This document shows, piece after piece, positions 35,695 through 43,862 of a stretch of 64,000 nt of DNA. Under the pieces are notes generated by a model. That model saw only the letters and a list, made by a program, of their open reading frames with translations. It was not told the DNA's origin and did no database searches. Source of the stretch: CAZAQV01 sp964487255. Its GTDB lineage: Bacteria; Myxococcota_A; Polyangia; Polyangiales; CAZAQV01. How positions within the stretch are numbered: position 1 is the first letter of the stretch; each line of letters begins with the position of its first letter. The position numbers were made by a program, and so were the translations under genes. Location of the stretch: contig CAZAQV010000006.1 in NCBI GenBank assembly GCA_964487255.1, positions 62,001-126,000 on the forward strand, read 5' to 3'.

Positions 35695-35708
35695 TCCTAC
35701 ATGTAGGA
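35695..35708. promoter_or_regulatory. 14-bp perfect palindrome between parA and the 57-residue ORF
   Basis: TCCTACATGTAGGA is a perfect palindrome within GTGTCCTACATGTAGGATACAC, in the divergent intergenic region. It could be an operator for a dimeric regulator of parA, the small ORF, or both. No match to parS. Confidence 0.45.
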
Positions 35709-35756
35709 TACACCGCATGGGAACATCACCCAGCGGGATGGAGAGGAAGATAAGAA

Positions 35757-35930
35757 ATGAAACGTGGACCCACATCGTACCGTTCGCTTCAAGAATTTGA
35801 GCGCGAGGAGCTGCGCCCACACAACAAGGCGGGCTGGTCGATCGATGACCTTTGGCAGGAAGCGAAGTTCGATCCGGGCGAGGACTCATCGCTCGACTCG
35901 GGCGAGCCTCAGGAACTAAATTTCGATTAG
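35757..35930 (+). CDS. 57-residue acidic protein, unknown function
   Basis: A short gene with an unusually strong ribosome-binding site (GAGAGGAAG) nine to ten bases before ATG 35757 and an intrinsic terminator just downstream. The protein MKRGPTSYRSLQEFEREELR continues HNKAGWSIDDLWQEAKFDPGE and ends in an acidic Ser/Glu tail. The central part suggests a helix plus a tryptophan-anchored turn, like small adaptor or DNA-mimic proteins, but I do not recognise a family. It is divergent from parA across a palindrome. The complete gene-promoter-terminator layout is good evidence that it is expressed. Confidence 0.75.
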   Translation: MKRGPTSYRSLQEFEREELRPHNKAGWSIDDLWQEAKFDPGEDSSLDSGEPQELNFD

Positions 35931-35968
35931 TATCAAGAACTTTCGCAAGAAAACTCGACTCAGAGTTA

Positions 35969-35998
35969 GGGTCTAAAAGCAGCGCTTTGGACCCTTTT
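35969..35998 (+). terminator. Intrinsic terminator after the 57-residue ORF
   Basis: GGGTCTAAAAGC pairs with GCTTTGGACCC across AGC (one bulged A, one G-T pair), followed by TTTT. It begins 39 bp after the stop at 35930. Confidence 0.75.
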
Positions 35999-36038
35999 CT
36001 CGTGCGGCAAGCCGCGATCAGGGCAAGATGGACGCGAG

Positions 36039-36239
36039 CTAGGGCAGCAAAAAGAGCGGGAACTGCGTCTCGCTCTTCCACGATGCCATGATGTAGAGCA
36101 AAAGCAGCGAGGCCCCGAGCGAGACCGCGCACAGTGCCGCAAGGCGACGGCCTGTCCAGAACGTCTCTTCGCGAGCGATGCGTGATCGCTCGGCCGCAGA
36201 GGTGTGAACATTGAGGTAGACCGGATCGTCTTCAGCCAT
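36039..36239 (-). CDS. Small single-pass membrane protein
   Basis: A 66-residue protein starting MAEDDPVYLNVHTSAAERSR. A basic stretch (ETFWTGRRL) precedes one transmembrane helix, AALCAVSLGASLLLLYIMASW, and a short hydrophobic tail. It is on the same strand and 32 bp downstream of the DedA-like gene. No family is recognised. The ATG at 36239 begins the hydrophilic N-terminus that would stay in the cytoplasm. Likely real given the operon position and amphipathic layout. Function unknown. Confidence 0.6.
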   Translation of the reverse strand: MAEDDPVYLNVHTSAAERSRIAREETFWTGRRLAALCAVSLGASLLLLYIMASWKSETQFPLFLLP

Positions 36240-36271
36240 CGCCAGGGATGTAGCGTCACTGTTCGCGGAGG

Positions 36272-36937
36272 TCAATGAAGAAGGTATTTGATCGCGACAA
36301 AGCCGCCGATAAGCAAGGCCGCGAAGAGCAGCGTCATCACCTCGAAACGCCTCTCGATGAAGTTGCGTATGGGCGCGCCGAACTTCCAAATAAGCCCCGC
36401 CACGAGAAAAAAGCGGGCACCTCGACCCACGATACTCGAAAGCAGCAGCGTCGTGAGCGAAACCTTGAAGACCCCGGCAGCGATGGTGAAGATCTTGTAG
36501 GGGATTGGCGTGAAGGCAGCGGTAAACAGAGCGAGCCACGCGTTATCTTGATAGAGATTCTCGACGGTCTCGAAGTGCGAGCACTTGAAGCCCGGAATGT
36601 GCTCGAAAAGCCATGCGCCGCCTTCGAACTGAGGACACGCAGTGTGCGTACCGAGTATCGCCCAGAAGCCGACCCCAATATACCAACCCAATACAGCACC
36701 TGAGACCGAGCCTATCGTGCAAACCAAACCGTAGAGCCAGGCGCGGGACCGCTTGGAGAGCGCGAGCGCCATCAACAACACGTCCGGCGGAATAGGAAAG
36801 AAACTGGCTTCTACAAACGCGAGCAAAAAAAGCGCCGGCACGCCATAACGAGTATCGGCCCACGACAAGACCCAGTTATAGAGTCGTCGCAACCACAGAA
36901 ACGGGAGCTTCCAAGCCGGAATGACGGTGGCGTTCAC
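36272..36937 (-). CDS. DedA/YqaA-type (VTT domain) membrane protein
   Basis: A 221-residue inner-membrane protein. ALFLLAFVEASFFPIPPDVLLMALAL is the re-entrant helix of the family, with FPIPPD in the place of the conserved FP.P/E motif. GSVSGAVLGWYIGVGFW and AFTPIPYKIFTIAAGVFKVSLTTLLLSSIVGRGARFFLVAGLIW cover the second half. DedA proteins flip polyprenyl phosphate or phospholipids. YqaA-like members are less studied. It overlaps ddl by ATGA, and a link to envelope building is plausible. Confidence 0.85.
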   Translation of the reverse strand: MNATVIPAWKLPFLWLRRLYNWVLSWADTRYGVPALFLLAFVEASFFPIPPDVLLMALALSKRSRAWLYGLVCTIGSVSGAVLGWYIGVGFWAILGTHTACPQFEGGAWLFEHIPGFKCSHFETVENLYQDNAWLALFTAAFTPIPYKIFTIAAGVFKVSLTTLLLSSIVGRGARFFLVAGLIWKFGAPIRNFIERRFEVMTLLFAALLIGGFVAIKYLLH

Positions 36938-37989
36938 GTTGAGGTTCGTAGCGCGGCAGCGCTGCCGAGGCCAATCGAGCTAGCCGCTTGCGGCACACTT
37001 TCGCGAACGTCAGACCTCGCGCTCGAGGCGACATTGCCAAGACCGGCACCTCCGATCGCGCGCTCGCAGAGTGCGCCGAAATCGATGCCGTTCGCCGCCG
37101 CAATCTTCGGCAGAAGCGAAGTCGCCGTCATGCCAGGCGACGTATTGACCTCAAGAATGTACTCATTGTCACCCTCGGTCACGAGCAGATCGACCCGGGT
37201 TGCGCCCGTTCCACCCACCGCTCGGTTCGCGCGCTCGGCCAGATTGAGAATGCCTTGATAAAGAGTGGGTGAAACGCGCGCCGGATAGTGGTAGCGCGTC
37301 TCCGTACTCTGATACTTGCTCTGGTAGTCGTAGACCGCGCTCGCAGGCTCGATCTCAATCGCACCCAAGGCCTTGCCGTCGAGCAACCCCACCGCAAGCT
37401 CACGACCCGCAATGTAACGCTCCACAATCGCGACGTCGTCGAAGCGAAGCGCCAACTCAATGGCTTCTCGCAGCTCGGTCGGCGTCTTCGCGCGCGAGGC
37501 CCCAATCGTAGAACCGCCGCGTCGGGGCTTGACGAACACCGGGTACCCGAACGATCCGTGCAAAGAGTCAAGCTCAGCAAGCTGCTCGGTACGGACCGTG
37601 TAATAGGGCGGCGTGGATACGTTGTAGAGCCGAAAGAGCTCCTTGGACTTCACCTTGTCCATCGCAAGAGCGCTCGCCAACACGCCCGAACCTGTGTACG
37701 GAATACGGAGCATCTCAAGCAACCCCTGGATGCAGCCGTCTTCACCATACGGACCGTGAAGCGCATTGAAGGCGACATCGATCGGGGTCTGACGCAGTAC
37801 GCGGTCCACGTCGTGGTCGACGAAGATCTTCACAACCGGATACCCCTTGTCCTCCAGGGCCTTGGCGACCGCCTCGCCGCTTTGAATGGAAACCTCCCTC
37901 TCTGGCCCAAGTCCCCCTAACAAGACGCCAATTCGCTTGGCGGACCTGGAACGAGAATCGACTGCGGATGGCTTGTCGGTGGGTTTCAT
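36934..37989 (-). CDS. ddl: D-alanine-D-alanine ligase
   Basis: A 351-residue ATP-grasp enzyme that makes the D-Ala-D-Ala end of peptidoglycan precursors. It has IGVLLGGLGPEREVSIQSGEAVAKAL at the N-terminus, FNALHGPYGEDGCIQGLLEMLRIPYTGSGVLASALAMDK, the Gly-rich KPRRGGSTIGASRA loop, and the metal site EYILEVNTSPGMTATSLLPK. The C-terminal 45 residues (GLGNVASSARSDVRESV) are extra and low-complexity. The frame is open to 38367. ATG 37989 gives a short leader, but a farther start cannot be excluded. It overlaps the DedA-like gene. Confidence 0.93.
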   Translation of the reverse strand: MKPTDKPSAVDSRSRSAKRIGVLLGGLGPEREVSIQSGEAVAKALEDKGYPVVKIFVDHDVDRVLRQTPIDVAFNALHGPYGEDGCIQGLLEMLRIPYTGSGVLASALAMDKVKSKELFRLYNVSTPPYYTVRTEQLAELDSLHGSFGYPVFVKPRRGGSTIGASRAKTPTELREAIELALRFDDVAIVERYIAGRELAVGLLDGKALGAIEIEPASAVYDYQSKYQSTETRYHYPARVSPTLYQGILNLAERANRAVGGTGATRVDLLVTEGDNEYILEVNTSPGMTATSLLPKIAAANGIDFGALCERAIGGAGLGNVASSARSDVRESVPQAASSIGLGSAAALRTST

Positions 37990-38387
37990 AGTGGACGTTC
38001 TGCCTTTCTCGAGGAACCTGCCCTCGCTGGGTCGCAACCGTAGTGGTTCAGCAACCCCCATGCCACGCCGTTCGGAGCCACGAATAGCCTGAACTTCCGC
38101 CAGATGCACACTCATTCCCCCCCTAGAGCGTGTCCGGCAGTAGACAAGATCGCGTTCCACGAACCACGTGCCACTCTCTTCGGGTACCAGCGGCCGCCAA
38201 AAACGGCAAAAAAGCTGTCGTTGCCGCCCCCTTGGCTCGGTGATAGCGTGTCGGCCTTGGCCCTGCGTGCGACCGGCTTTCGGAGTCCCGGGCCTTTTTT
38301 GAGACAACTCCATGCCAACCAAAGCTATCGACGAATCCAAGCGCTTTTTGCGCCCGGTTGGCCGCACCCCACTTCTGGGAGGAATGA
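37990..38387. other. 398-bp divergent intergenic region (ddl / HARE-HTH gene)
   Basis: This is the only spacer over 300 bp. The minus-strand frame remains open, so the ddl 5' end could lie within it. On the plus side TTGCCG (38221) and TAGCGT (38244), 17 bp apart, form a plausible promoter. GGAGGA at 38380-38385 is the ribosome-binding site of the next gene. A 40-codon plus-strand ORF from ATG 38312 (MPTKAIDESKRFLRPVGRTP) overlaps that gene start in another frame; it may be a chance ORF or a leader peptide. Confidence 0.5.
38221..38249 (+). promoter_or_regulatory. Possible promoter of the HARE-HTH gene
   Basis: TTGCCG and TAGCGT are separated by 17 bp. The -10 is weak. Predicted initiation is about 130 nt before ATG 38388, which has its own strong GGAGGA site. 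Confidence 0.4.
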
Positions 38388-40332
38388 ATGACTTTTACCG
38401 AAGCAGCTATTCACGTGCTGAGGCAGGCGGGTAAACCGCTCCACTATAAAGAGATCACTGAGATCGCCATCACCGAGAACCTCTTGTCTCACGTAGGCAA
38501 GACACCCGAGATCACCATGAGCTCACGGCTCACGACGCTGACCAAGCGTGAGGGTGATAAGGGCGTCATCGAGAAGATCAAACCGGGCGTATTCGCGATC
38601 CGCGAAGGCGCTGAACTCCCCGATATCAACCAAGATGACGATGAGAGTGACGATGCGCAGAGCGATGAAGAGCGCCAGCTTCCGCCTGGCGCAGACCTTT
38701 TCGATCGCGAAGAAGACGACGACGACCTGATCTTCGCAGACCTTGACGAGGACAAGTCGAAGCGCAAGCGCCGCAAACGCAAGAAGCGAGGCGACGACGA
38801 TAGTTCGAACAAGAACGAGCGAAGCGAACGCGCCCAGCGCTCCGAAAGGTCCGCAAAAACGGAGCGAATCGAGCGAAAAGACCCTTCCTTGGGACGCTCC
38901 AGCAGCCGAGACGGCGACTCGAATCGCTCGAAGCCAGGCCGTAGCGATTCGAGCGCTTCGGACAGTAAACCAGCAGGGGATTGGAGCCGCGAAAAAGACG
39001 ATGGCGAACTCGCAGGTGGGGGTCTCGCGGACGAGATGTTCGAAGCCATGGCCTCGGCTGGAGCTTCGATGAAGTACCAAGATATCGCTGCCGCACTCGT
39101 CTCGTCGGGACGAATGGCAGGTGATACGCGCGCGCTGGTCCCAACCGTGGCTGCCGCGATTCGAAGCGACAACTGTCGCAGAGAAGCGCATCAGCGGCGT
39201 CCGCGATTCTCCGTACGTGGCGGCGAGGCCAGGCTATCGCAGTGGGCGCACCAACGCGACAGCGAACGCTCGCTGCGTGACACGCTGCGCTCTGCGGAGC
39301 GCCAGCGCGACGCCGTTCGTCGCGAGTTCGTGACCATTCTTGAGAAGCTCTCCTTGGTCGGTTTTGTCGAGCTGCTCGCCAGCTGGCTTAACGCTGAGTC
39401 GGTCAGTGGGCTGCGTGCTGTCGCACCACCGAGTGCACAAAAGTCATCTCTGAACTTGGCGGGTAATTGGAGCCGCGGACCCCTGCAAACGCGCATCGCC
39501 ATCGTGGCCTTCCGGGAGCTTGAGATCACCCCCCAAGCCGTCGTCGCGGCCCGCGGGGCGCTTCACCATTATGCGGACGCCACCGAGGTATGGATGATCA
39601 CCACTGGCCGCGTGACGCCTGAAGCACGCGAGGAGGCCAGCGCGGCGGGCCCACCAGTTGCGCTTCTTGACGGCATGGCCTTGGCTCGCGCCTTTGAGCG
39701 CCACGCTATCGGCATCAAGTCGTATGTCACGACAACTTTGTCCTTCGATTTCTCGCTACTCGAAGATCTCGGGGCAAGTGTCTTCGAGCCTCAGCCACGT
39801 CAAAGTCGGAGCGACGCCGATGAAGGACGCGGCAAACGTCGACGTCGGGGTCGTCGGCGCGGTCGCGATCGTGACAAGGAAAGGGACACTGACGGCGAGA
39901 AACAAGCGGCGTCCGCGCCCGACGAAGAGAAGGGCGGCGAACCAGAGGTTAAAGGGGAGAATGCCGATGAGCCACCCAAGAAGCGCTCGCGCCGCTCGCG
40001 ACGCAAGCGCAAGAGCGATTCGGACGACAGCGCAAAGGCCAAGAGCGATTCGGACGNNNNNNNNNNNNNNNNNNNNNNNNNNNNNNNNNNNNNNNNNNNN
40101 NNNNNNNNNNNNNNNNNNNNNNNNNNNNNNNNNNNNNNNNNNNNNNNNNNNNNNNNACAGCGCAAAGGCCAAGAGCGACTCGGACGACAGCGCAAAGGCC
40201 AAGAGCGACTCGGACGACAGCGCAAAGGCCAAGAGCGACTCAGAGGCAAAGAACGCCGATGGGACGACGACGCGACGTCGGCGCAAAAAGACGAACCCAG
40301 AGCCTTCCACGGAGAACCAAGATGCCAGCTAA
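38388..40332 (+). CDS. HARE-HTH and Mrr-like DNA-binding protein with basic/acidic repeat tail (contains N gap)
   Basis: A protein of about 640 residues plus unknown repeat. Residues 1-75 (FTEAAIHVLRQAGKPLHYKEITEIA, then GKTPEITMSSRLTTLTKREG and GVFAIREG) match the HARE-HTH winged helix. A long acidic/Arg-Lys linker follows. A second helical HTH-like segment (about 205-265, FEAMASAGASMKYQDIAAALVSSGRM) precedes an Mrr-like restriction-endonuclease fold (about 300-465, with VWMITTGRVTPEAREEA and VALLDGMALARAF). The expected D...QxK catalytic set is not seen, so it is probably non-cleaving. The tail has SAKAKSDSDD repeats interrupted by 100 N. The true frame after the gap is the one ending at TAA 40332; a gap of exactly 100 bases would break it. 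Confidence 0.78.
40016..40245 (+). repeat. 30-bp in-frame tandem repeat interrupted by assembly gap
   Basis: The unit GACAGCGCAAAGGCCAAGAG plus ten more bases encodes DSAKAKSDSD. At least one and a half copies precede and three follow the N run. The last bases before the gap and the first after it join perfectly as one repeat, so the missing length should be a multiple of 30 bp. Before the gap the codon is GAT-TCG, after it GAC-TCG, giving two unit types. Confidence 0.85.
40057..40156. other. Scaffold gap (100 N)
   Basis: Exactly 100 N, a standard placeholder length, located inside the repeat. It is 1 modulo 3, so taken literally it would shift the reading frame. Confidence 0.98.
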
Positions 40333-41023
40333 TGCCCAGGGAATCCTCCGTTTCGTACTCGGAACAGCGCTCGCCTGGAGCCTCTCATTGGGGACCGCGG
40401 GCGCACAATCGACCAAAGGAGGGCAGCAAAAAGCCGAGATGGCGCAGACGCCCAAATCCCTCCCTTCGACCACGCGGCTCATCGACCTGATTCGCGGCAT
40501 CGAGACTGCGCTAACCATCTGGACGACCAAGGACGGCCGCTACGTACACGTCGGTCATTGCCGCGCGGTACGGGACGGCTGCCGTTCACGAATAGCAATT
40601 TTCGCGCGCTGGCTGCACGACACAGCCAAAAAAAATGACATCGATCCCTTCCTGCTCACGGCTATTGCGTTACGCGAGAGTGGCCTCAATCCGTTCGCGG
40701 AGGGCTTGGTAGGCGAGATGGGTATTGTTCAGCTTCATCCGCGAGGGATCGGCAAGCGAGCCAAGTTCGTCACGAACAAGCACTACCGCGAACGCTGCCG
40801 CCGCCGCCGCGGCGCATGTCAAAAAGAGATCCTCGAACTCGGCGCCGAACATCTAGGTTCAGCGATACATCGCTGCGGAAGCGTCGAGGCTGGTCTTGGG
40901 GCGTACAACCGCGGCAAATGCGGCGCGACAGAATATAGCGAGCGAGTTCTCGATGGCGTCTCACAACTCAAGAGCATGGCTCGCGGCGAGATCGTGCCAC
41001 CCAGTGCCGAATCTGCTGGCTAG
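40322..41023 (+). CDS. Secreted lytic transglycosylase (SLT family)
   Basis: A 233-residue exported protein. The signal MPANAQGILRFVLGTALAWSLSLGTAGAQS precedes a lysozyme-like SLT domain. The catalytic Glu is in TAIALRESGLNPFA near residue 120, followed by EMGIVQLHPRGIG (the GxMQ region) and GLGAYNRGK. It would cleave the glycan strand of peptidoglycan in the periplasm. ATG 40322 has GGAG seven bases upstream and lies inside the end of the HARE-HTH gene. The RRRRGACQ stretch is an insertion with extra Cys residues. It shares the CTAG stop with the convergent TPR gene. Confidence 0.85.
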   Translation: MPANAQGILRFVLGTALAWSLSLGTAGAQSTKGGQQKAEMAQTPKSLPSTTRLIDLIRGIETALTIWTTKDGRYVHVGHCRAVRDGCRSRIAIFARWLHDTAKKNDIDPFLLTAIALRESGLNPFAEGLVGEMGIVQLHPRGIGKRAKFVTNKHYRERCRRRRGACQKEILELGAEHLGSAIHRCGSVEAGLGAYNRGKCGATEYSERVLDGVSQLKSMARGEIVPPSAESAG

Positions 41024-43770
41024 CTCGCAGCGGACGGCCGCAGCGAGCGCACGGCCGCGCCCACACGAGCCTCTTCGGGCATGCCCAGGTCACGCATGAT
41101 CGAAGCCGCTTCCTCGAGCCACTGAAGGGCCTCGGGCTGCCGGTCCCGCTGGAGCAAGAAGAAGCCCAGTTCGGAGAGCGCCTTGGCAACCTCGCGTTGG
41201 TTATCGAGTTGCTGAAAAAGTTCGACACTGCGACGAAAGCTTTGCTCTGCGCGCTGGTCGTCCCCTGGCTGTCGTTTCGAACAACCTAAGCCAATCGCGC
41301 GGTGGACGCGTGCCATTTCCAAGGCGCCACCGGTTTGCTCTGCGACGGCCAGCGCCTGGTCGAAGAGCTCCTCGGCGGTGTCACGTTTGGCCCGCAGCGC
41401 GAGCAGTCCCTGGTTGCGGAGGATATCTGCCAACACTGGCCGATCACCGAGGCGCTCGGCCAACGACCTGGCCTGATTCAACATGTGCTCGGCTTGCTCC
41501 AGCGCTCCGGTATAAAGATGAGCTTCTCCGAGATTATTAAATAAGACGCACTGCAAATGGCGGTCGCCGACCTTGTTTGCACGTGCGAGCGCCTCGTTCC
41601 ACGACGTCGTTGCTGTGTCGATGTCGCCGCGCTCAAAGGCAACGACGCCGAGTTGATTATAGGACTGGGTGGTTCCGGTCTCGTCGCCAATCGACTGGCG
41701 GATAGCCAGGGCGCGGGTAAAGAACTCTTCGGCACGGTCGAGTTGCCCGCGCGTGAGCTCGATCCCGCCAAGCGTAGCCAGTGAAACGGCCTCGCCGCGC
41801 TGGTCGTCGTTGTCACGTCGAATCGCAAGCGCTTCTTCAGCGAGTTCAAAGGCTTCGTCCTCTTTTCCCGCGATGCGCAAGATTTGGGCGAGGTCATCCA
41901 AGGTCGCGGCGACGCCACGAAGGTCTCCTCCAGCACGAAAGAGCTCAAGCGCGCGCCGCAATGCGTGGCTCGCCTTCTGACTTTGGCCTTGGCTCTTGTA
42001 GACGCGACCGATTCGATTGAGCGCGGCTGCGCCTTTGCCTTTTGCGCCGATGGACCAAGCTGCCCTCAACATGCGAGTGAAGGCCGAAATCGCCTCTTCA
42101 TTGCGGCCCGTTAGCACCAACAGCGAGCCCCACTCGTGAAGCGCATCGATGCGCCGAATCACGTCATCACTCGGAATCAACGACAGCGCCTTTTCGACAT
42201 AGGCGAGCGCCGCGAAAGTTCGGGAACGCGCGCGCTCGTACACGGCCGCCTCAAAATATGCGCGACCGGCGCGCTGAGTCGAACCCGCAGCTTCGAGGTG
42301 GGGCGCAATCAGAGCGGCGACACCCTCGCGCCGGGTGTTGGCCATCGAAGCGAGCCAGCGCGCGACGGTCCAGTGTCGAAGCAGGCGAACCTCATTGGAC
42401 ATGCGACCGTAGATCGCCTCCCGCATGTGCCCGAGCTCGAAGACAAAAGCTCGCGTTGCGGGCAGCTCCGAGGCGCGAACCGGTCGAATGAACCCTTTGC
42501 TGACCAAGCGATCGAGCACCTCGCCCACCGATTCCGAGTCGTCGTCGTCTGTCCAGATCGTCAAGGGGTCGTCGTCACTTCCGGGAGGGGCTTGTTCCGC
42601 ACGAAGTTGCGCCAGGACCGCGCCGTCCCAGAAGCGGTCACCGACCACTGAAGCTCGCCCGAGTGTATCGAACTCAAGCGCATCGAGCCGGTCGATGCGC
42701 GCCGCGATCGCGTCGTCGATGGACACAGGTAGGCTGCCGTCTTCGAGTCGAGCCAAGTCGACCCGAAGCATCTCGTCCTCTTCAACAATGCCACCCGCTT
42801 CACGCAGCAGTAGCACCAGCTCGCGCAACAGCCGAGGGCTGCCCTTCGATCGGTGCGCCAGAGCGGACACAAAAGGCTCCGGAGCAGCCTCGAGGTTTGG
42901 CATCAAAACAAACAGCATCGTTTGGATATCTGACTCTGAGAGCTTCGCGACTGAGGTCGTGGTCCGGTGGACATGGGACGCGAAGGACTGCAGCCTCTCA
43001 GTGAGCGGGCGCTCGCTCGCGAGTACGACAACCAAGTGCGACGCCTCGTCGACGACACCTTGCAGAATCTGCCAAGCTGTCTCTTGCATATGGTGGGCAT
43101 TGTCGATGAGCAGTAACGTGTGTTCTTGGTTTGACTCAGCCTGGAGGAAGCGTGAGACCGCCTCGGCAGCCCGTCTACGCAGCTCCATAGGTGCGATATC
43201 GCGGATGAAAGGAGAATCTGGAAACTCGATGCCGGCGACGTGGCCGAGAAGGTGGCTCGTCTCGGCGATGGTCACCGCATCATGGGTTGCCAGCACCTGT
43301 TTGACCAGGTTGTGTACCTTTCCGCGAGCGACTGGATCGGGTAGCTCGGGACGCAACGAAAAGAAGCCACTGAGCAGATCGGAAAACGGCGTATACGGTC
43401 GATCCCCGTCGCTGGGCCGCGTCTCGGCGTAGAGCACGCGCGCCTGCTCGGACAGACGCGCCGCGAACTCGCTGGCGTGGATGAGAAGACGGCTCTTGCC
43501 TGACCCATACGGCCCTAACAAGGTCACGATAGAGGGCGAGCCCATCGAAAAACTGTGGTCGATAGCCTTGTGGAGGGCTTCGCTTGCCTCGGATTGGCCG
43601 ATGAGAGGGGTGCTGACCACCTCTCCCCCTACAGCAAAAGGCTCTGATGCACGCCCGGAGTTGCTCGTGAGGCGCCCGCAGCGAGCGCACCACGGCCACT
43701 GGCTTGGCGAGACAAAGCCGCAGGCTCCGCAGCGGTGCGTCCATGGATTCGCGTCGCGTTGGTCGAACAT
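41020..43770 (-). CDS. Zinc-ribbon / AAA-type ATPase / TPR protein
   Basis: A 916-residue multidomain protein. The N-terminus has a zinc ribbon (CGACGF and CARCG; Cys 14, 17, 28, 31). A STAND-like ATPase follows, with Walker A LLGPYGSGKS (86-93) and Walker B TLLLIDNAHHM, and conserved sensor-like RPLTER and SPRLLREL segments. From about residue 500 to the end there are roughly ten TPRs (for example AVSLATLGGIELTRGQLDRAEEFFTRALAIR). The same ATPase-TPR layout occurs in LuxR-type activators and in adenylate cyclase or kinase fusions, but no effector is attached here. Likely a signalling scaffold. The probable start at ATG 43770 has a -10-like TAGGGT 7 nt upstream. Confidence 0.82.
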   Translation of the reverse strand: MFDQRDANPWTHRCGACGFVSPSQWPWCARCGRLTSNSGRASEPFAVGGEVVSTPLIGQSEASEALHKAIDHSFSMGSPSIVTLLGPYGSGKSRLLIHASEFAARLSEQARVLYAETRPSDGDRPYTPFSDLLSGFFSLRPELPDPVARGKVHNLVKQVLATHDAVTIAETSHLLGHVAGIEFPDSPFIRDIAPMELRRRAAEAVSRFLQAESNQEHTLLLIDNAHHMQETAWQILQGVVDEASHLVVVLASERPLTERLQSFASHVHRTTTSVAKLSESDIQTMLFVLMPNLEAAPEPFVSALAHRSKGSPRLLRELVLLLREAGGIVEEDEMLRVDLARLEDGSLPVSIDDAIAARIDRLDALEFDTLGRASVVGDRFWDGAVLAQLRAEQAPPGSDDDPLTIWTDDDDSESVGEVLDRLVSKGFIRPVRASELPATRAFVFELGHMREAIYGRMSNEVRLLRHWTVARWLASMANTRREGVAALIAPHLEAAGSTQRAGRAYFEAAVYERARSRTFAALAYVEKALSLIPSDDVIRRIDALHEWGSLLVLTGRNEEAISAFTRMLRAAWSIGAKGKGAAALNRIGRVYKSQGQSQKASHALRRALELFRAGGDLRGVAATLDDLAQILRIAGKEDEAFELAEEALAIRRDNDDQRGEAVSLATLGGIELTRGQLDRAEEFFTRALAIRQSIGDETGTTQSYNQLGVVAFERGDIDTATTSWNEALARANKVGDRHLQCVLFNNLGEAHLYTGALEQAEHMLNQARSLAERLGDRPVLADILRNQGLLALRAKRDTAEELFDQALAVAEQTGGALEMARVHRAIGLGCSKRQPGDDQRAEQSFRRSVELFQQLDNQREVAKALSELGFFLLQRDRQPEALQWLEEAASIMRDLGMPEEARVGAAVRSLRPSAAS

Positions 43771-43777
43771 GGGGCGA

Positions 43778-43783
43778 ACCCTA
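43778..43783 (-). promoter_or_regulatory. -10-like TAGGGT upstream of the TPR gene
   Basis: On the minus strand TAGGGT ends 7 nt before ATG 43770. It is a weaker example of the leaderless pattern. No Shine-Dalgarno sequence is visible. Confidence 0.35.
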
Positions 43784-43826
43784 TCTCTTAACATGGAATT
43801 CGGCCACGAATCAGGCCGATCTTCGA

Positions 43827-43856
43827 TGGACAGGATGAGCGGGGCAACGTTACATT
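43827..43856 (+). promoter_or_regulatory. Promoter of psd with leaderless start
   Basis: TGGACA (43827-43832) and TACATT (43851-43856) are 18 bp apart. TACATT ends exactly 6 nt before ATG 43863. This is the clearest two-element promoter among the leaderless cases. Confidence 0.65.
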
Positions 43857-43862
43857 TTGTGC

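Noticed and set aside
38104..38391. 95-codon plus-strand ORF upstream of the HARE-HTH gene
   Set aside because: Composition is irregular, there is no ribosome-binding site, and it overlaps the start of the convincing gene in another frame.
40157..40490. Continuation of the HARE-HTH frame as QRKGQERLG after the gap
   Set aside because: That frame results from treating the placeholder as exactly 100 bases. The other frame continues the same SAKAKSDSDD repeat and ends properly.
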